A DNA stretch of 64,000 nt from Pseudomonas quercus (GCF_012033695.1 NZ_JAAVJI010000002.1:434001-498000); one strand, 5' to 3'; positions 55,804 to 64,000 are shown, counted from the stretch's first letter. A program made the numbers and translations. Notes: generated from the letters alone by a model not told the origin.

Positions 55804-56867
55804 ACCGGCGCAGCGTGGTACTGCTTATGGTTGCAGTGCTGCTGGCGCTAGGTGCCTGGGCCACCCGCCCTGTGGACGACCCGTGGTGGGCAGCCGCCCA
55901 GTTCCTTCGTGAACAGGGCCTGCCCGTAGTGCGCAGCCAGGACCTCCAACCCCTGGCTCACAGGCCCGCTAACACGCTCAGCCTCGTACTGCTGGGCGAA
56001 CGTGAACACATGAGCCTTGCGCAGGCGCAAACGTTGCTGGCGTGGGTGTACGCCGGCGGTAGGTTGGTGGTCACCGTGAAGGGGTTCTGGACACCGAGCG
56101 GCGGCGGTGACCCTCTGCTAGACCCTTTGAGCATTCGACTGCTGGATGCCTACGCCAGTGCAGGCGGCCAGGTGATGGCCGCTCGCAGCACCCTCACCGA
56201 GCTGTACCTGGAAGATGGGCAGGCGCCACTGCGATTAGGTTTTGCGCCTGGCCGCCACCTTGAAGACGCCGATGACCTGGCCCAGTCATGGGCCAACAGC
56301 CCCCAGGGCACACACATGCTCCAGTTACCCCTGGGAACTGGCACGCTCACGGTTGTGAGCGATACGGCCCTGTGGCGCAACCCTGCCATCGGCCAGTTCG
56401 ATAATGCCTGGTTGTTGTGGTACCTGAACCAAGGGCGCCAGGTGGTGCTGCAGTACCGCAGCGAAGCGCCAGGCCTTGGCCAGTGGCTAGTGAGCCACCC
56501 GTCTACACTGGCCTGCGCCCTTTCGCTGCTGATACTGCTGGCCTGGGCCACCCTTGTTCGCCAACCTGGTCTCTTGGCCCCCAGGCCTGGCAAACCAAAA
56601 GCCCCACTGCCAATACACTATCGACACGCCAGCCGCGAGCAGCTGTTACAAGGCCTGCGTGAGGATATCCGGCAGGTGGCCCGGTTGCGCTATCCTGCCT
56701 TTGGCCACCTCACTGTGGCAGCGCAATGGCAATGGCTGGCTACATTGGCTTCTACGTCTACTGCTCAGATTGCCCACGCCATGCACCCGCACCCCGACAA
56801 ACGCTTGTCTGCCGCGGTGTTCCGGCGCCAGGTCGTACAGTTGCAAGCCATCAGGAATGTCCTATGA
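55800..56867 (+). CDS. DUF4350 membrane protein
   Basis: A 355-residue protein with an N-terminal signal-anchor (RSVVLLMVAVLLALGAW), a periplasmic DUF4350 domain (about 25-225) and a second helix (about 240-258; LACALSLLILLAWATLV). A cytoplasmic tail follows with RHASREQLLQGLREDIRQVARLRYP. The domain resembles class I glutamine-amidotransferase-like folds in the family description. In related operons it works with a MoxR ATPase and a DUF58 protein. It overlaps both neighbours by four bases. Confidence 0.7.
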   Translation: MNRRSVVLLMVAVLLALGAWATRPVDDPWWAAAQFLREQGLPVVRSQDLQPLAHRPANTLSLVLLGEREHMSLAQAQTLLAWVYAGGRLVVTVKGFWTPSGGGDPLLDPLSIRLLDAYASAGGQVMAARSTLTELYLEDGQAPLRLGFAPGRHLEDADDLAQSWANSPQGTHMLQLPLGTGTLTVVSDTALWRNPAIGQFDNAWLLWYLNQGRQVVLQYRSEAPGLGQWLVSHPSTLACALSLLILLAWATLVRQPGLLAPRPGKPKAPLPIHYRHASREQLLQGLREDIRQVARLRYPAFGHLTVAAQWQWLATLASTSTAQIAHAMHPHPDKRLSAAVFRRQVVQLQAIRNVL

Positions 56868-57805
56868 GCAACCCGTCGCTCGATTCCCCTCCCCCTCTAG
56901 AGCCTGCCAAGACTCGTGTCACCCACTGGGCTACGGAGCTCAACACCGTATTTGTAGGCCAGCCGGCCGCCACCCAAGGCCTGTTGATTGCCCTTTTGGC
57001 GGGGGGCCATGTACTGCTTGACGGCCCGCCTGGTACGGGCAAGCAAACCCTGGCCCGTGCTTTGGCTGCCTCGTTTGGGGCAGCGTTCCACCCGTTGGCG
57101 TGTTCGTCTCTTGCCTCGGCCCAAACCAGGCTCCCCGAAGCTGAAACTGCGCAAGTGGTGCTAGTCAAAGGGCTGGAACAGGCGTCCATGGAGGCCCAGA
57201 GGGCCTTGGCCCTTGCCCTTGAGGCTGACAAGGAGGGTGCCCTTGATGAACGGCCTTCGCTGCCTCGCCCTTGCCTGTTCATTGCCTGTCGCAATCCCCA
57301 GGACTCGGCCGGTGTGGCCACGCTGTCCGACAGCTTGCTCGACCGTTTTCTCTTGGCCCTGCACGTGACCTTTCCAGGCCCGGAAGAGGAGGTGCGCCTA
57401 GCGCGTGACCTGAGCTTGTCGGTCGGCACTGACATGCTCGCCGTAGCCGCCCCACAGCAGTTGTTCAGCGCCAGCGATGTCATTGACCTGCGAAAGCAAC
57501 GCGCTACGGTCAAGGTCGCCGATACGCTGGTGGACTACGCTGTGCGCCTGGTACGCGCAACACGCTACACCCCGCTGTTCTGCTTGGGTGCAGGCCCACG
57601 GGCCACCATTGCACTGGTGCGTTGCGCACAGGCCTGCGCGCTGCTGGCAGGCCGAGACCATGCGGTGGCAGAGGACATTCGGCAGTGTGCACCGGCTGTG
57701 CTGCGCCATCGTGTACGCCTGGCGGCTGCACAGCGTATCGACGGCGCGCCGCTCGAACAGGTGCTAGCCGAACAGTTGGGTGCCGTAAGTGCCCCTCGGC
57801 CATGA
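56864..57805 (+). CDS. MoxR-like AAA ATPase lacking the Walker B acidic residues
   Basis: A 313-residue MoxR-family protein. Walker A GPPGTGKQ (54-61), sensor-1 Asn144 in FIACRNPQ, and the arginine of LLDRFLL (Arg161) are all present. Where MoxR proteins have a hydrophobic strand followed by Asp-Glu, this one reads VVLVKGLEQAS (98-108), with Lys102 and Gly103 in place of the Asp-Glu. It should bind but poorly hydrolyse ATP, if alignment holds. MoxR proteins act as chaperones that assemble or load metal-binding partners. It shares ATGA overlap with the DUF4350 gene. Confidence 0.75.
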   Translation: MSNPSLDSPPPLEPAKTRVTHWATELNTVFVGQPAATQGLLIALLAGGHVLLDGPPGTGKQTLARALAASFGAAFHPLACSSLASAQTRLPEAETAQVVLVKGLEQASMEAQRALALALEADKEGALDERPSLPRPCLFIACRNPQDSAGVATLSDSLLDRFLLALHVTFPGPEEEVRLARDLSLSVGTDMLAVAAPQQLFSASDVIDLRKQRATVKVADTLVDYAVRLVRATRYTPLFCLGAGPRATIALVRCAQACALLAGRDHAVAEDIRQCAPAVLRHRVRLAAAQRIDGAPLEQVLAEQLGAVSAPRP

Positions 57806-57815
57806 GCATGGCTGC

Positions 57816-58964
57816 ATGATCCGCCCCAGCTACAGGGCCTGTGCGGTCTTGGCGGTGCTATTGGCGGCTGTGCTGGCCGGTGATGCGTACGGCGTAAGCC
57901 TGGGCCCGTGGCTGCTAGGGGGGTTCATGCTGGCGACTGCAATAGACCTGCTGTGGGCAGCCCGTGTGCGATTGCCAAGCCCTGTGCGGCACCTACCTGA
58001 TCATCTGGGTGTAGGCCGTGCTCAGGTGGTGAGCGTTACCCTCACTAACCCCCATGCCCAGGCTATACGCCTGAGCTATAACGAATGCCATAGCGCGAAG
58101 GCAGCGGTGCGCACGTTTGGGCTCCCCGTGCAGTTGACCCTGCCCGCCCGGCACCAGGCACAGGTTCAGTACACGCTTGAACCTCAGCGCCGCGGCGCCC
58201 TGCCCTCTGTTGCCTGCGAACTTCACGTACGCGGGCCATTGGGTTTATGGAGCGTGCGTCACAGGCTTGCAGCACCTGCACAAGGTCGCGCCGGGCAGGA
58301 TTTTCAAGTGCTGGACGCATTAGCGCGCAAACCCCGCCCACTACCCACGAAGCGCGACGTGCCAGACCTAGTGATCTGGTTAGACACCGGCCCTCCCATG
58401 GGCGGCATGTACCAAGGCGAGCGGCTACTGGACTGTGCTACCGATGCGGCCGTGGCCGTGGCCTGTTCCGCGCTGGCATACGGCGCCCAGGTGGCCGTAC
58501 ATTTTGACGGCAACCCGAACCGTCGCTACCTAGGCGCCAGAGGAGGTGAAGTACAACTGCAAGCGGTACATGAGGCGCTGTTTAACGTGCAGGCCAGTGC
58601 GCACCCTACGGATTGGCGTACCAGCTCAGCCAGCGTGCTGCAACACAGCCATCCCAAGGCGATCGTGCTGCTCATTACGTGCTTGCCGGTGGCTGAACCT
58701 CAGGTGCTCGCCTCGCTCACGGCGGTTTCCCGGGAACGTACACTCGTGATTGCAGACATTGCCGAACAGCCCCTGGCCGCTGCAACTGGCCAGCCTGTGC
58801 GCAACGAAGCGCAGATACGGGCCTACTGCAGCGAGGTTCATAACCTAAGCCTGCGCTTGCAGGTTGCGAGCGCCCTCCAGGCGGCTGGGCTGGACATCAT
58901 GCAGGTGACAAAAGACAGGCTCGGGCAGGCCTTGGTCGAACGGTATGCCGAGGCCTTGCAGTAA
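57816..58964 (+). CDS. DUF58-like membrane protein with a shortened core motif
   Basis: A 382-residue protein with two N-terminal helices (about 6-50), a beta-rich domain (about 60-165) and a C-terminal von Willebrand A-like domain starting DLVIWLDTGPPMGG. In typical DUF58 proteins the domains are joined by an R-x-Y-x2-GD-x2-R-x-I-x-W segment. Here the stretch between 'QGRAGQDFQVLDALARKPRP' and 'KRDVPDLVIW' is too short to hold it. The Asp-x-Ser-type metal site is also altered (DTG). Last gene of the operon, 10 bases after the ATPase. Confidence 0.65.
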   Translation: MIRPSYRACAVLAVLLAAVLAGDAYGVSLGPWLLGGFMLATAIDLLWAARVRLPSPVRHLPDHLGVGRAQVVSVTLTNPHAQAIRLSYNECHSAKAAVRTFGLPVQLTLPARHQAQVQYTLEPQRRGALPSVACELHVRGPLGLWSVRHRLAAPAQGRAGQDFQVLDALARKPRPLPTKRDVPDLVIWLDTGPPMGGMYQGERLLDCATDAAVAVACSALAYGAQVAVHFDGNPNRRYLGARGGEVQLQAVHEALFNVQASAHPTDWRTSSASVLQHSHPKAIVLLITCLPVAEPQVLASLTAVSRERTLVIADIAEQPLAAATGQPVRNEAQIRAYCSEVHNLSLRLQVASALQAAGLDIMQVTKDRLGQALVERYAEALQ

Positions 58965-58991
58965 GGCGAAGGGGCGCCCCTGACAGGTTGC

Positions 58992-59351
58992 TCAGGCCGA
59001 GGCGCTCATGGGCAGAAAACTGAAATAGCGACGCAGCGCGTCGACCAGTTGCTCATACTCCACAGGCACCTGCAGCAGCATGAAGCCGGAGTCGTAGAAA
59101 CCAGGGGTGGCGTCTTCCTGGCACCACAGGCAACTGCCTGTCAGGTTGATCAGCTGGATGTCCCCTTCGTGCGCCGGCACTTTCAGCTGCAGCTCGAAAT
59201 CGGGCCCTACCAGCAACGGTACGTTACTGATCAGCATCAACCCAGACTCCGACACGTTGCCCAGGTAGCCGATCGGGCGGTCGGTATACCGGTTGTACAC
59301 CTTGAGGTAGTACGGCAGTTGGTGCCGCTCTATGCGTCTATCGATATACAT
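58992..59351 (-). CDS. PilZ-domain protein
   Basis: A 119-residue single-domain PilZ protein. The c-di-GMP-binding motifs are RRIER at residues 5-9 (RxxxR) and NVSESG (D/NxSxxG) near residue 32. It should bind c-di-GMP and signal to a partner that cannot be identified from the neighbourhood. It is on the minus strand between the DUF58 gene and a lipoprotein gene. Confidence 0.82.
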   Translation of the reverse strand: MYIDRRIERHQLPYYLKVYNRYTDRPIGYLGNVSESGLMLISNVPLLVGPDFELQLKVPAHEGDIQLINLTGSCLWCQEDATPGFYDSGFMLLQVPVEYEQLVDALRRYFSFLPMSASA

Positions 59352-59458
59352 GGCGATTCACTGTTTCATAGCCCTGTTGTTTTCAGACTGATAGCAAGCT
59401 TGGTAAGTGCCCTCAGGTGCTCAGCTTAACGCAAAGCTAGCCGTCTGCCAGTCTTTGC

Positions 59459-59833
59459 TCAATGCGCTGGAGCACCTGGAACCGTGGCAGCACCTGCTGG
59501 GTACTGGCCCAGGCGTTCGAGTGTCTCCAGGCGGGCTTTAGCCCGGTAGGCGTATTCGCTGCCTGGGTACTGATAGAAGATGAACTGGTAGGTTTGCGCT
59601 GCGTCGGCGTAGAGGTTCTGACGTTCCAGGCACTGCCCTCGCAGCAAGGCGCTTTCCGGGCGAATGTAAGGGCGTGCACGGCTCTTGCGGTCTACTTGGG
59701 ACAATTCCAACATGACCTTCTTGCAATCGCCAGCGTCATACGCTCTGTAAGCGCTGTTCAAGTGCTGGTCCATCGACCAGCGGGTACAGCCGGCCACCAT
59801 GGCCAGCAAGGTCAACACGATAAGGGGTCGCAT
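59459..59833 (-). CDS. TPR-like lipoprotein
   Basis: A 124-residue lipoprotein with lipobox MVAGC (Cys16). The rest holds two to three TPR-like helical pairs (LNSAYRAYDAGDCKKVMLELSQVD, SALLRGQCLERQNLYADAAQTYQFIFYQYPGSEYAYRAKARLETL). The pattern resembles outer-membrane-assembly type lipoproteins but is much shorter. No partner is evident. Confidence 0.68.
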   Translation of the reverse strand: MRPLIVLTLLAMVAGCTRWSMDQHLNSAYRAYDAGDCKKVMLELSQVDRKSRARPYIRPESALLRGQCLERQNLYADAAQTYQFIFYQYPGSEYAYRAKARLETLERLGQYPAGAATVPGAPAH

Positions 59834-59993
59834 GAAGATCTCCTCTGCCTGTAAAGGGTATCGGCGGCTTGATGCAATTCTTCAATGCCTTGCTCGTCAC
59901 AGGTGCCAAGCTACCAACGTAGTGCAAACCGTCGGTGACTACAGCGGGTTTGAGGAGTAGCCTCTCACCGCCCGTCAATTAAGGAGCCAGTGC

Positions 59994-61445
59994 ATGACCG
60001 TACGCCGTACAAAAATCGTTGCCACCCTCGGCCCAGCCAGCAACTCGCCCGAGGTGCTTGAGCAACTGATTCTCGCCGGGCTGGATGTGGCTCGCCTGAA
60101 CTTCTCCCATGGCACACCGGATGAACACAAGGCACGCGCCCGCCTGATCCGTGAGATCGCCGCGCGCAACGGCCGCCATGTGGCATTGCTGGGCGACCTT
60201 CAAGGGCCGAAAATCCGCATCGCCAAATTCGCAGGCAAGCGCATCGAGCTCAAGGTAGGCGACGCCTTTACCTTCTCTACCACGCACCCGCTCACTGAGG
60301 GCAACCAGCAGGTGGTCGGCATCGACTACCCGGACCTGGTCAAAGACTGCGGTGTAGGTGACGAGCTGCTGCTGGACGATGGCCGCGTGGTCATGCGCGT
60401 TGAGCGTGCCGACACTGACGCCCTTCACTGTGTGGTGCTCATTGGCGGGCCTTTATCCGACCACAAAGGCATCAATCGCCGTGGGGGTGGCCTGACCGCG
60501 CCCGCCCTGACCGAAAAGGACAAGGCCGACATCATTCTGGCCGCCGAAATGGAAGTGGATTACCTGGCGGTGTCGTTCCCGCGTGATGCCGCTGACATGG
60601 AATATGCCCGCCAGCTTCGCGACGCCGCCGGCGGTACCGCCTGGCTGGTGGCCAAGATCGAGCGTGCCGAAGCCGTGGCCGATGACGAAAGCCTGGACGG
60701 GCTGATTCGCGCCAGTGACGCTGTGATGGTCGCCCGTGGTGACCTGGGCGTGGAAATCGGTGATGCCGAACTGATCGCCATCCAGAAGAAAATCATCCAG
60801 CACGCACGCCGCAACAACAAAGCCGTCATCGTAGCGACCCAGATGATGGAGTCGATGATCCAGAACCCAATGCCAACCCGGGCTGAAGTGTCCGACGTGG
60901 CCAACGCGGTGCTGGACTACACCGACGCCGTGATGCTGTCGGCTGAAAGCGCGGCAGGCGCGTACCCGATCGAAGCGGTGCAGGCCATGGCACGCATCTG
61001 CCTGGGTGCGGAAAAACACCCCACCAGCAAGAAGTCCAGCCACAGGTTGTACACACAGTTCAATCGCTGTGACGAGAGCATTGCGCTGGCGGCCATGTAC
61101 ACCGCCAACCACTTCCCAGGTGTGAAGGCGATCATCGCGCTTACTGAAAGCGGCTATACCCCGTTGATCATGTCCCGCATCCGCTCTTCGGTGCCGATCT
61201 ACGCCTTTGCGGCTGGGCGCGAAACCCAGGCGCGGGTATCGCTGATGCGCGGCGTCTATACCGTGCCCTTCGATCCTTCGGCGTACGATATCGGCAAGGT
61301 GAGCCAGGCAGCCGTAGACGAGCTGCTCAAACGCGGCCTGGTGGAGCAAGGCGACTGGGTCATCCTGACCAAGGGCGATAGCCATCACACCATCGGTGGT
61401 ACTAACGGCATGAAGATCCTCCACGTGGGCGACCAACTGGTCTAA
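59994..61445 (+). CDS. pyk: Pyruvate kinase
   Basis: A 483-residue pyruvate kinase, phosphoenolpyruvate + ADP to pyruvate + ATP. RRTKIVATLGPASNSPEVLEQL starts the barrel, the active-site signature is LVAKIERAEAV, MVARGDLGVEIG binds the metal, and NAVLDYTDAVMLSAESAAGAYP follows. The length and N-terminus fit the AMP/sugar-phosphate-activated PykA type. Translation starts at ATG 59994 after AAGGAG. Confidence 0.95.
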   Translation: MTVRRTKIVATLGPASNSPEVLEQLILAGLDVARLNFSHGTPDEHKARARLIREIAARNGRHVALLGDLQGPKIRIAKFAGKRIELKVGDAFTFSTTHPLTEGNQQVVGIDYPDLVKDCGVGDELLLDDGRVVMRVERADTDALHCVVLIGGPLSDHKGINRRGGGLTAPALTEKDKADIILAAEMEVDYLAVSFPRDAADMEYARQLRDAAGGTAWLVAKIERAEAVADDESLDGLIRASDAVMVARGDLGVEIGDAELIAIQKKIIQHARRNNKAVIVATQMMESMIQNPMPTRAEVSDVANAVLDYTDAVMLSAESAAGAYPIEAVQAMARICLGAEKHPTSKKSSHRLYTQFNRCDESIALAAMYTANHFPGVKAIIALTESGYTPLIMSRIRSSVPIYAFAAGRETQARVSLMRGVYTVPFDPSAYDIGKVSQAAVDELLKRGLVEQGDWVILTKGDSHHTIGGTNGMKILHVGDQLV

Positions 61446-61463
61446 CCCCTGCTTGCCTTTCAA

Positions 61464-61521
61464 GCTTTTCCCTCGCTTGGATGAACACGGCACCGCTCGT
61501 GCTCTCAGGTGAGGGAAAAGC
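61464..61521. repeat. 11-base perfect inverted repeat between pyk and the RsbR gene
   Basis: GCTTTTCCCTC (61464-61474) and GAGGGAAAAGC (61511-61521) are exact reverse complements 36 bases apart. The placement after pyk suggests a terminator, but the loop is large and there is no T-run. An operator for the downstream cassette is the alternative. Confidence 0.7.
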
Positions 61522-61611
61522 CTGGAAACACAGCTGTACCCACCTTCAATTTGCGCGGCCTTCTTGCTACTGTGGTTCGTTTTTCAGACGATTCCCTACA
61601 GGAAGGTTTCA

Positions 61612-62439
61612 ATGACCGCCGATTCGCTGGCCGATACATTCAAGCAAAACGAAAGCGTGCTCTTGGAGCAATGGATTGAGGCTCAGCGCAAGGCGGGCAT
61701 TCGCTCAGACCTGATCGATGACCGCACCATGGTCGAGAACTCTCGCGACCTGCTCAAGGTGTTCATCAAAGCACTGAGCGAAGGCGGTAAGGACGTTGAG
61801 CACGCCAGCTGGGCGCCTGTCAGGTCGCTTCTTGAACGCTTGTCTCAAGCGCAAAGCCGCCAAGGCTTCACGCCTACTGAAACGGCCACGTTTGTTTTCT
61901 CTCTCAAACAGCCTCTGTTTACCCTGTTGGCCCAGCAGCCTGACCAACTACTGGCGGCCAGCCAACTGGTGGACAAACTGGGCCTGTACAGCATGGAACG
62001 CTTCGTCGCCAGCCGTGAAGAGGTTATTCGAGAGCAACAGGAAAGTATGCTGGAGCTGTCTACCCCAGTAGTCCAGTTGTGGAAGGGCGTGCTGGCCGTG
62101 CCCCTGATCGGCTCATTGGACAGCAACCGCACTCAAGTGGTGATGGAAGCCTTGCTGCAGAAGATCGTGGAAACCGAGTCTGACATCGCCATTATTGACA
62201 TCACCGGTGTGCCCACCGTCGACACCATGGTGGCCCAGCACCTGCTCAAGACCATCACGGCTGCCAAGCTCATGGGTGCCCGCTGCATCATCAGCGGTAT
62301 TCGCCCACAGATCGCTGCTACTATCGTGCATCTGGGCGTTGAGCTAGGTGACGTCATCACCAAGGCTTCACTGTCCGACGCCTTCCAGCTGGCCCTCAAG
62401 GAGCTGAATGTTCGCCTTGTCAGCCCTAACGCACGCTGA
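61612..62439 (+). CDS. RsbR-type stressosome scaffold protein (STAS)
   Basis: A 275-residue protein. A helical RsbRD-type sensor domain (about 5-140) precedes a STAS domain (about 155-265). The STAS core reads IAIIDITGVPTVDTMVAQHLLKT and CIISGIRPQIAATIVHLGVEL, very close to B. subtilis RsbR. The threonines in these two stretches lie where RsbR is phosphorylated by RsbT. It should assemble with RsbS into a stressosome-like core that senses an unknown signal. The ATG follows AGGAAGG; nine bases separate it from rsbS. Confidence 0.88.
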   Translation: MTADSLADTFKQNESVLLEQWIEAQRKAGIRSDLIDDRTMVENSRDLLKVFIKALSEGGKDVEHASWAPVRSLLERLSQAQSRQGFTPTETATFVFSLKQPLFTLLAQQPDQLLAASQLVDKLGLYSMERFVASREEVIREQQESMLELSTPVVQLWKGVLAVPLIGSLDSNRTQVVMEALLQKIVETESDIAIIDITGVPTVDTMVAQHLLKTITAAKLMGARCIISGIRPQIAATIVHLGVELGDVITKASLSDAFQLALKELNVRLVSPNAR

Positions 62440-62447
62440 GGTTCGAG

Positions 62448-62870
62448 ATGGTCGACAAGATTCCGATTCTCAAGATGGGCCGTTACCTGTTGCTCAGCAT
62501 CCAGGTAGACATGCATGACCAGTTGGCCATGGACCTCCAGGAAGACCTTACTGAACAGATTGTCCGGCACAGTGCCAAGGGTGTGCTGATCGATATCTCT
62601 TCGCTGGAAATCGTCGACTCGTTCATTGGCAGAATGCTGTCCCATATAGCCAGCGTTTCTCGCATCCTGGATGCCAAGGTGATTGTTGTCGGCATGCAAC
62701 CGGCGGTAGCCATCACTCTGGTGGAGCTAGGCCTGGAACTGCCAGGTATCGCCACGGCGCTGAATGTCGAAAAAGGCATGCGCTGGCTGGAAACACACGT
62801 GAACGATGATCTGGTCGCAGAGGTCGAGAGTGACGAGCACAGAGACACTCCCGCTGAAACAGGAAACTGA
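62448..62870 (+). CDS. RsbS-type STAS antagonist protein
   Basis: A 140-residue single STAS-domain protein. VLIDISSLEIVDSFIGRMLSHI carries the candidate phospho-acceptor Ser58, matching B. subtilis RsbS Ser59. 'AKVIVVGMQPAVAITLVELGLEL' follows. The C-terminus has about 20 extra acidic residues. It would hold RsbT until phosphorylated. It overlaps the kinase gene by 41 bases. Confidence 0.88.
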   Translation: MVDKIPILKMGRYLLLSIQVDMHDQLAMDLQEDLTEQIVRHSAKGVLIDISSLEIVDSFIGRMLSHIASVSRILDAKVIVVGMQPAVAITLVELGLELPGIATALNVEKGMRWLETHVNDDLVAEVESDEHRDTPAETGN

Positions 62871-63228
62871 CATCGTCATTATCCGCCAAAGGGTTCGCAA
62901 GGCGGCTGAAGACGCAAGGCTAGGCCTGGTGTCCCAGACCAAGATCGTGACAGCGGCCAGCGAAATTGCGCGTAATGCCCTGATCTATGGGGGTGGTGGC
63001 GAATGCCTGCTAGAGCGTACCTTCCGTGACGGCCGAGCGGCAGTACGGCTGATAGTGGCGGACAAAGGCCAAGGCATCGCCGACATGAACCAGGCCATGG
63101 TAGACGGCTACACCTCTGGCAATGGCCTAGGCCTGGGGCTCAGCGGTGCCCGACGGCTGGTAGACCATTTTGCGATACAAAGCGCCCAGGGCGAAGGCAC
63201 TACCGTGGAACTGTGGAAATGGAAGTAG
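62830..63228 (+). CDS. RsbT-type serine/threonine switch kinase
   Basis: A 132-residue GHKL-fold kinase. The N box is SEIARNALIYGGGG (Asn49), the G1 box VADKGQGIAD (Asp78, the essential Asp position in RsbT) and the G2 box GNGLGLGLSGARRLV. It phosphorylates RsbR and RsbS on stress and then acts on a downstream target. GTG 62830 follows an AGAGG-type site; an earlier ATG at 62806 is possible. Ten-base overlap with the next gene. Confidence 0.87.
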   Translation: MTSTETLPLKQETDIVIIRQRVRKAAEDARLGLVSQTKIVTAASEIARNALIYGGGGECLLERTFRDGRAAVRLIVADKGQGIADMNQAMVDGYTSGNGLGLGLSGARRLVDHFAIQSAQGEGTTVELWKWK

Positions 63229-64000
63229 ATAGCCAGGCGTGCAGCCTGGTGCTGCCGATCAGCGACTTGGCGCATGTAGATGCTGCCCGCCGCGCCATTG
63301 TGCGCCAAGCAAGCCAGCTTACCAGCAAGGAAGCACTGATCGGCAAGCTGACCTTAGTGGTTCAGGAGCTTGGCCGTAACCTGGTATTGCATGGCGGAGG
63401 TGGGCAGCTGATCTATCGGCAAGCCGAGGGCTGCCTGAACCTGCTCGCCGTTGATACGGGCCCTGGCATGGTGAACGTCGCCCAGTGCATGGCCGACCAT
63501 TACTCGTCCATTGGTACCTTGGGTGTAGGGCTGGGCGCTGTAAAACGCCTGGCCGATACCTTTGATATCTTCAGCCAGCCTGGGCAAGGCACTGTGATAT
63601 TTGCGGGCTTCACCCTGAAGGATACGCCAGCTGCCATGAGCCACGGCGCTGTATGCATTCCCTATCCGGGTGAGGCCGTGGCTGGGGATGCCTGGGCTGT
63701 CTTGGGTTATCGCGTGATGGTGTGCGACGGCCTGGGCCATGGCCACGCTGCCAGTGCTGCCAGCGCCCTGGCTCGGCAGGTGTTCCTGGCACACAACCCT
63801 GCAGCCCCTCTGGACCACCTTATGCAGCAGTTGCATCATGCGTTGATGCCTACCCGCGGTGGAGCGGTAGGTATCGCCGAAGTAAAACCCGAAGCACGCC
63901 AGGTGACGTACTGCGGCATCGGTAATATTGCCGGTATGCTGCTGGGCGACAAGCCACGCAACATGATCTCCAGCAATGGCACGGTTGGCTACCGAATAGG
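63219..64000 (+). CDS. ATP-binding plus PP2C-type phosphatase protein (RsbX-like), cut by window edge
   Basis: Open from ATG 63219 through the last base, with 260 codons visible. The first 130 residues form a second GHKL-type domain: VVQELGRNLVLHGGGG (Glu50, Asn54), DTGPGM (79-84) and GTLGVGLGAVKRL. A SpoIIE/RsbX-like phosphatase follows with GDAWA (Asp157) and CDGLGHGHAA (Asp170). Fused kinase-fold/phosphatase proteins occur at this position in Gram-negative RsbRST loci. It would reset the system by dephosphorylating RsbR/RsbS. The C-terminus is outside the window. Confidence 0.85.
   Translation, partial: MEVDSQACSLVLPISDLAHVDAARRAIVRQASQLTSKEALIGKLTLVVQELGRNLVLHGGGGQLIYRQAEGCLNLLAVDTGPGMVNVAQCMADHYSSIGTLGVGLGAVKRLADTFDIFSQPGQGTVIFAGFTLKDTPAAMSHGAVCIPYPGEAVAGDAWAVLGYRVMVCDGLGHGHAASAASALARQVFLAHNPAAPLDHLMQQLHHALMPTRGGAVGIAEVKPEARQVTYCGIGNIAGMLLGDKPRNMISSNGTVGYRI

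Overview
The window is a GC-rich chromosomal segment of a fluorescent Pseudomonas, most likely of the P. putida group. The evidence is the TtgR-TtgABC solvent/antibiotic efflux locus next to a pcaR-pcaK-...-pcaT-pcaB-pcaD-pcaC protocatechuate cluster and an OprD-type porin, together with MvaT, PlsB and RsmJ sequences typical of the genus. No rRNA, CRISPR array or intact insertion sequence is present; there is one tRNA gene.

Layout. 1-3.7 kb: end of plsB, a YbaY-like lipoprotein, rsmJ, a repeat-bearing hypothetical protein, a CWC cysteine-rich protein and rsuA. 3.8-6.4 kb: tRNA-Gly(CCC) followed by a small accessory islet of toxin-antitoxin material: an orphan HigA with a decayed toxin tail, an orphan COG5499-type HigA, an intact RES-Xre pair with a candidate operator, and a Phd-like small protein. 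6.5-13.3 kb: HPF/RaiA-like ribosome factor, glpQ, a DUF4917 protein with SIR2-like motif spacing, a methyltransferase and the periplasmic beta-glucosidase bglX. 13.4-23.9 kb, all on the minus strand: tonB-exbB-exbD, a TonB-dependent receptor and yejABEF, which together could carry one ligand from outside the cell to the cytoplasm. 23.9-25.0 kb is a gene-free gap. 25-28.7 kb: flavin reductase, ABM-domain protein, AraC regulator and a DHA2 efflux pump. 28.7-35.4 kb: ttgR and divergent ttgABC.

35.9-46.7 kb is the protocatechuate/beta-ketoadipate module. Porin, PcaK and PcaT move substrates; PcaB, PcaC and PcaD turn carboxymuconate into beta-ketoadipate; CatIJ-type CoA-transferase subunits (here pcaI, pcaJ) and PcaF finish to succinyl-CoA and acetyl-CoA. 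PcaR-type boxes lie upstream of pcaR, pcaK and pcaI. 47-53.6 kb: a PiT phosphate transporter, a tightly overlapping glycosyltransferase/DUF2334 deacetylase-like/YbhN-like membrane protein operon, purU and mvaT. 53.6-59 kb: sbcB, then an operon of DUF4129, DUF4350, MoxR-like ATPase and DUF58 proteins in which the ATPase lacks its Walker B acidic residues. 59-64 kb: PilZ protein, a lipoprotein, pyruvate kinase and a stressosome-like RsbR-RsbS-RsbT-RsbX cassette that runs off the end.

The items most worth following are the self-contained TonB-to-Yej import block, the degenerate MoxR/DUF58 operon, the RsbRSTX cassette, the tRNA-Gly toxin-antitoxin islet and the DUF4917 protein.
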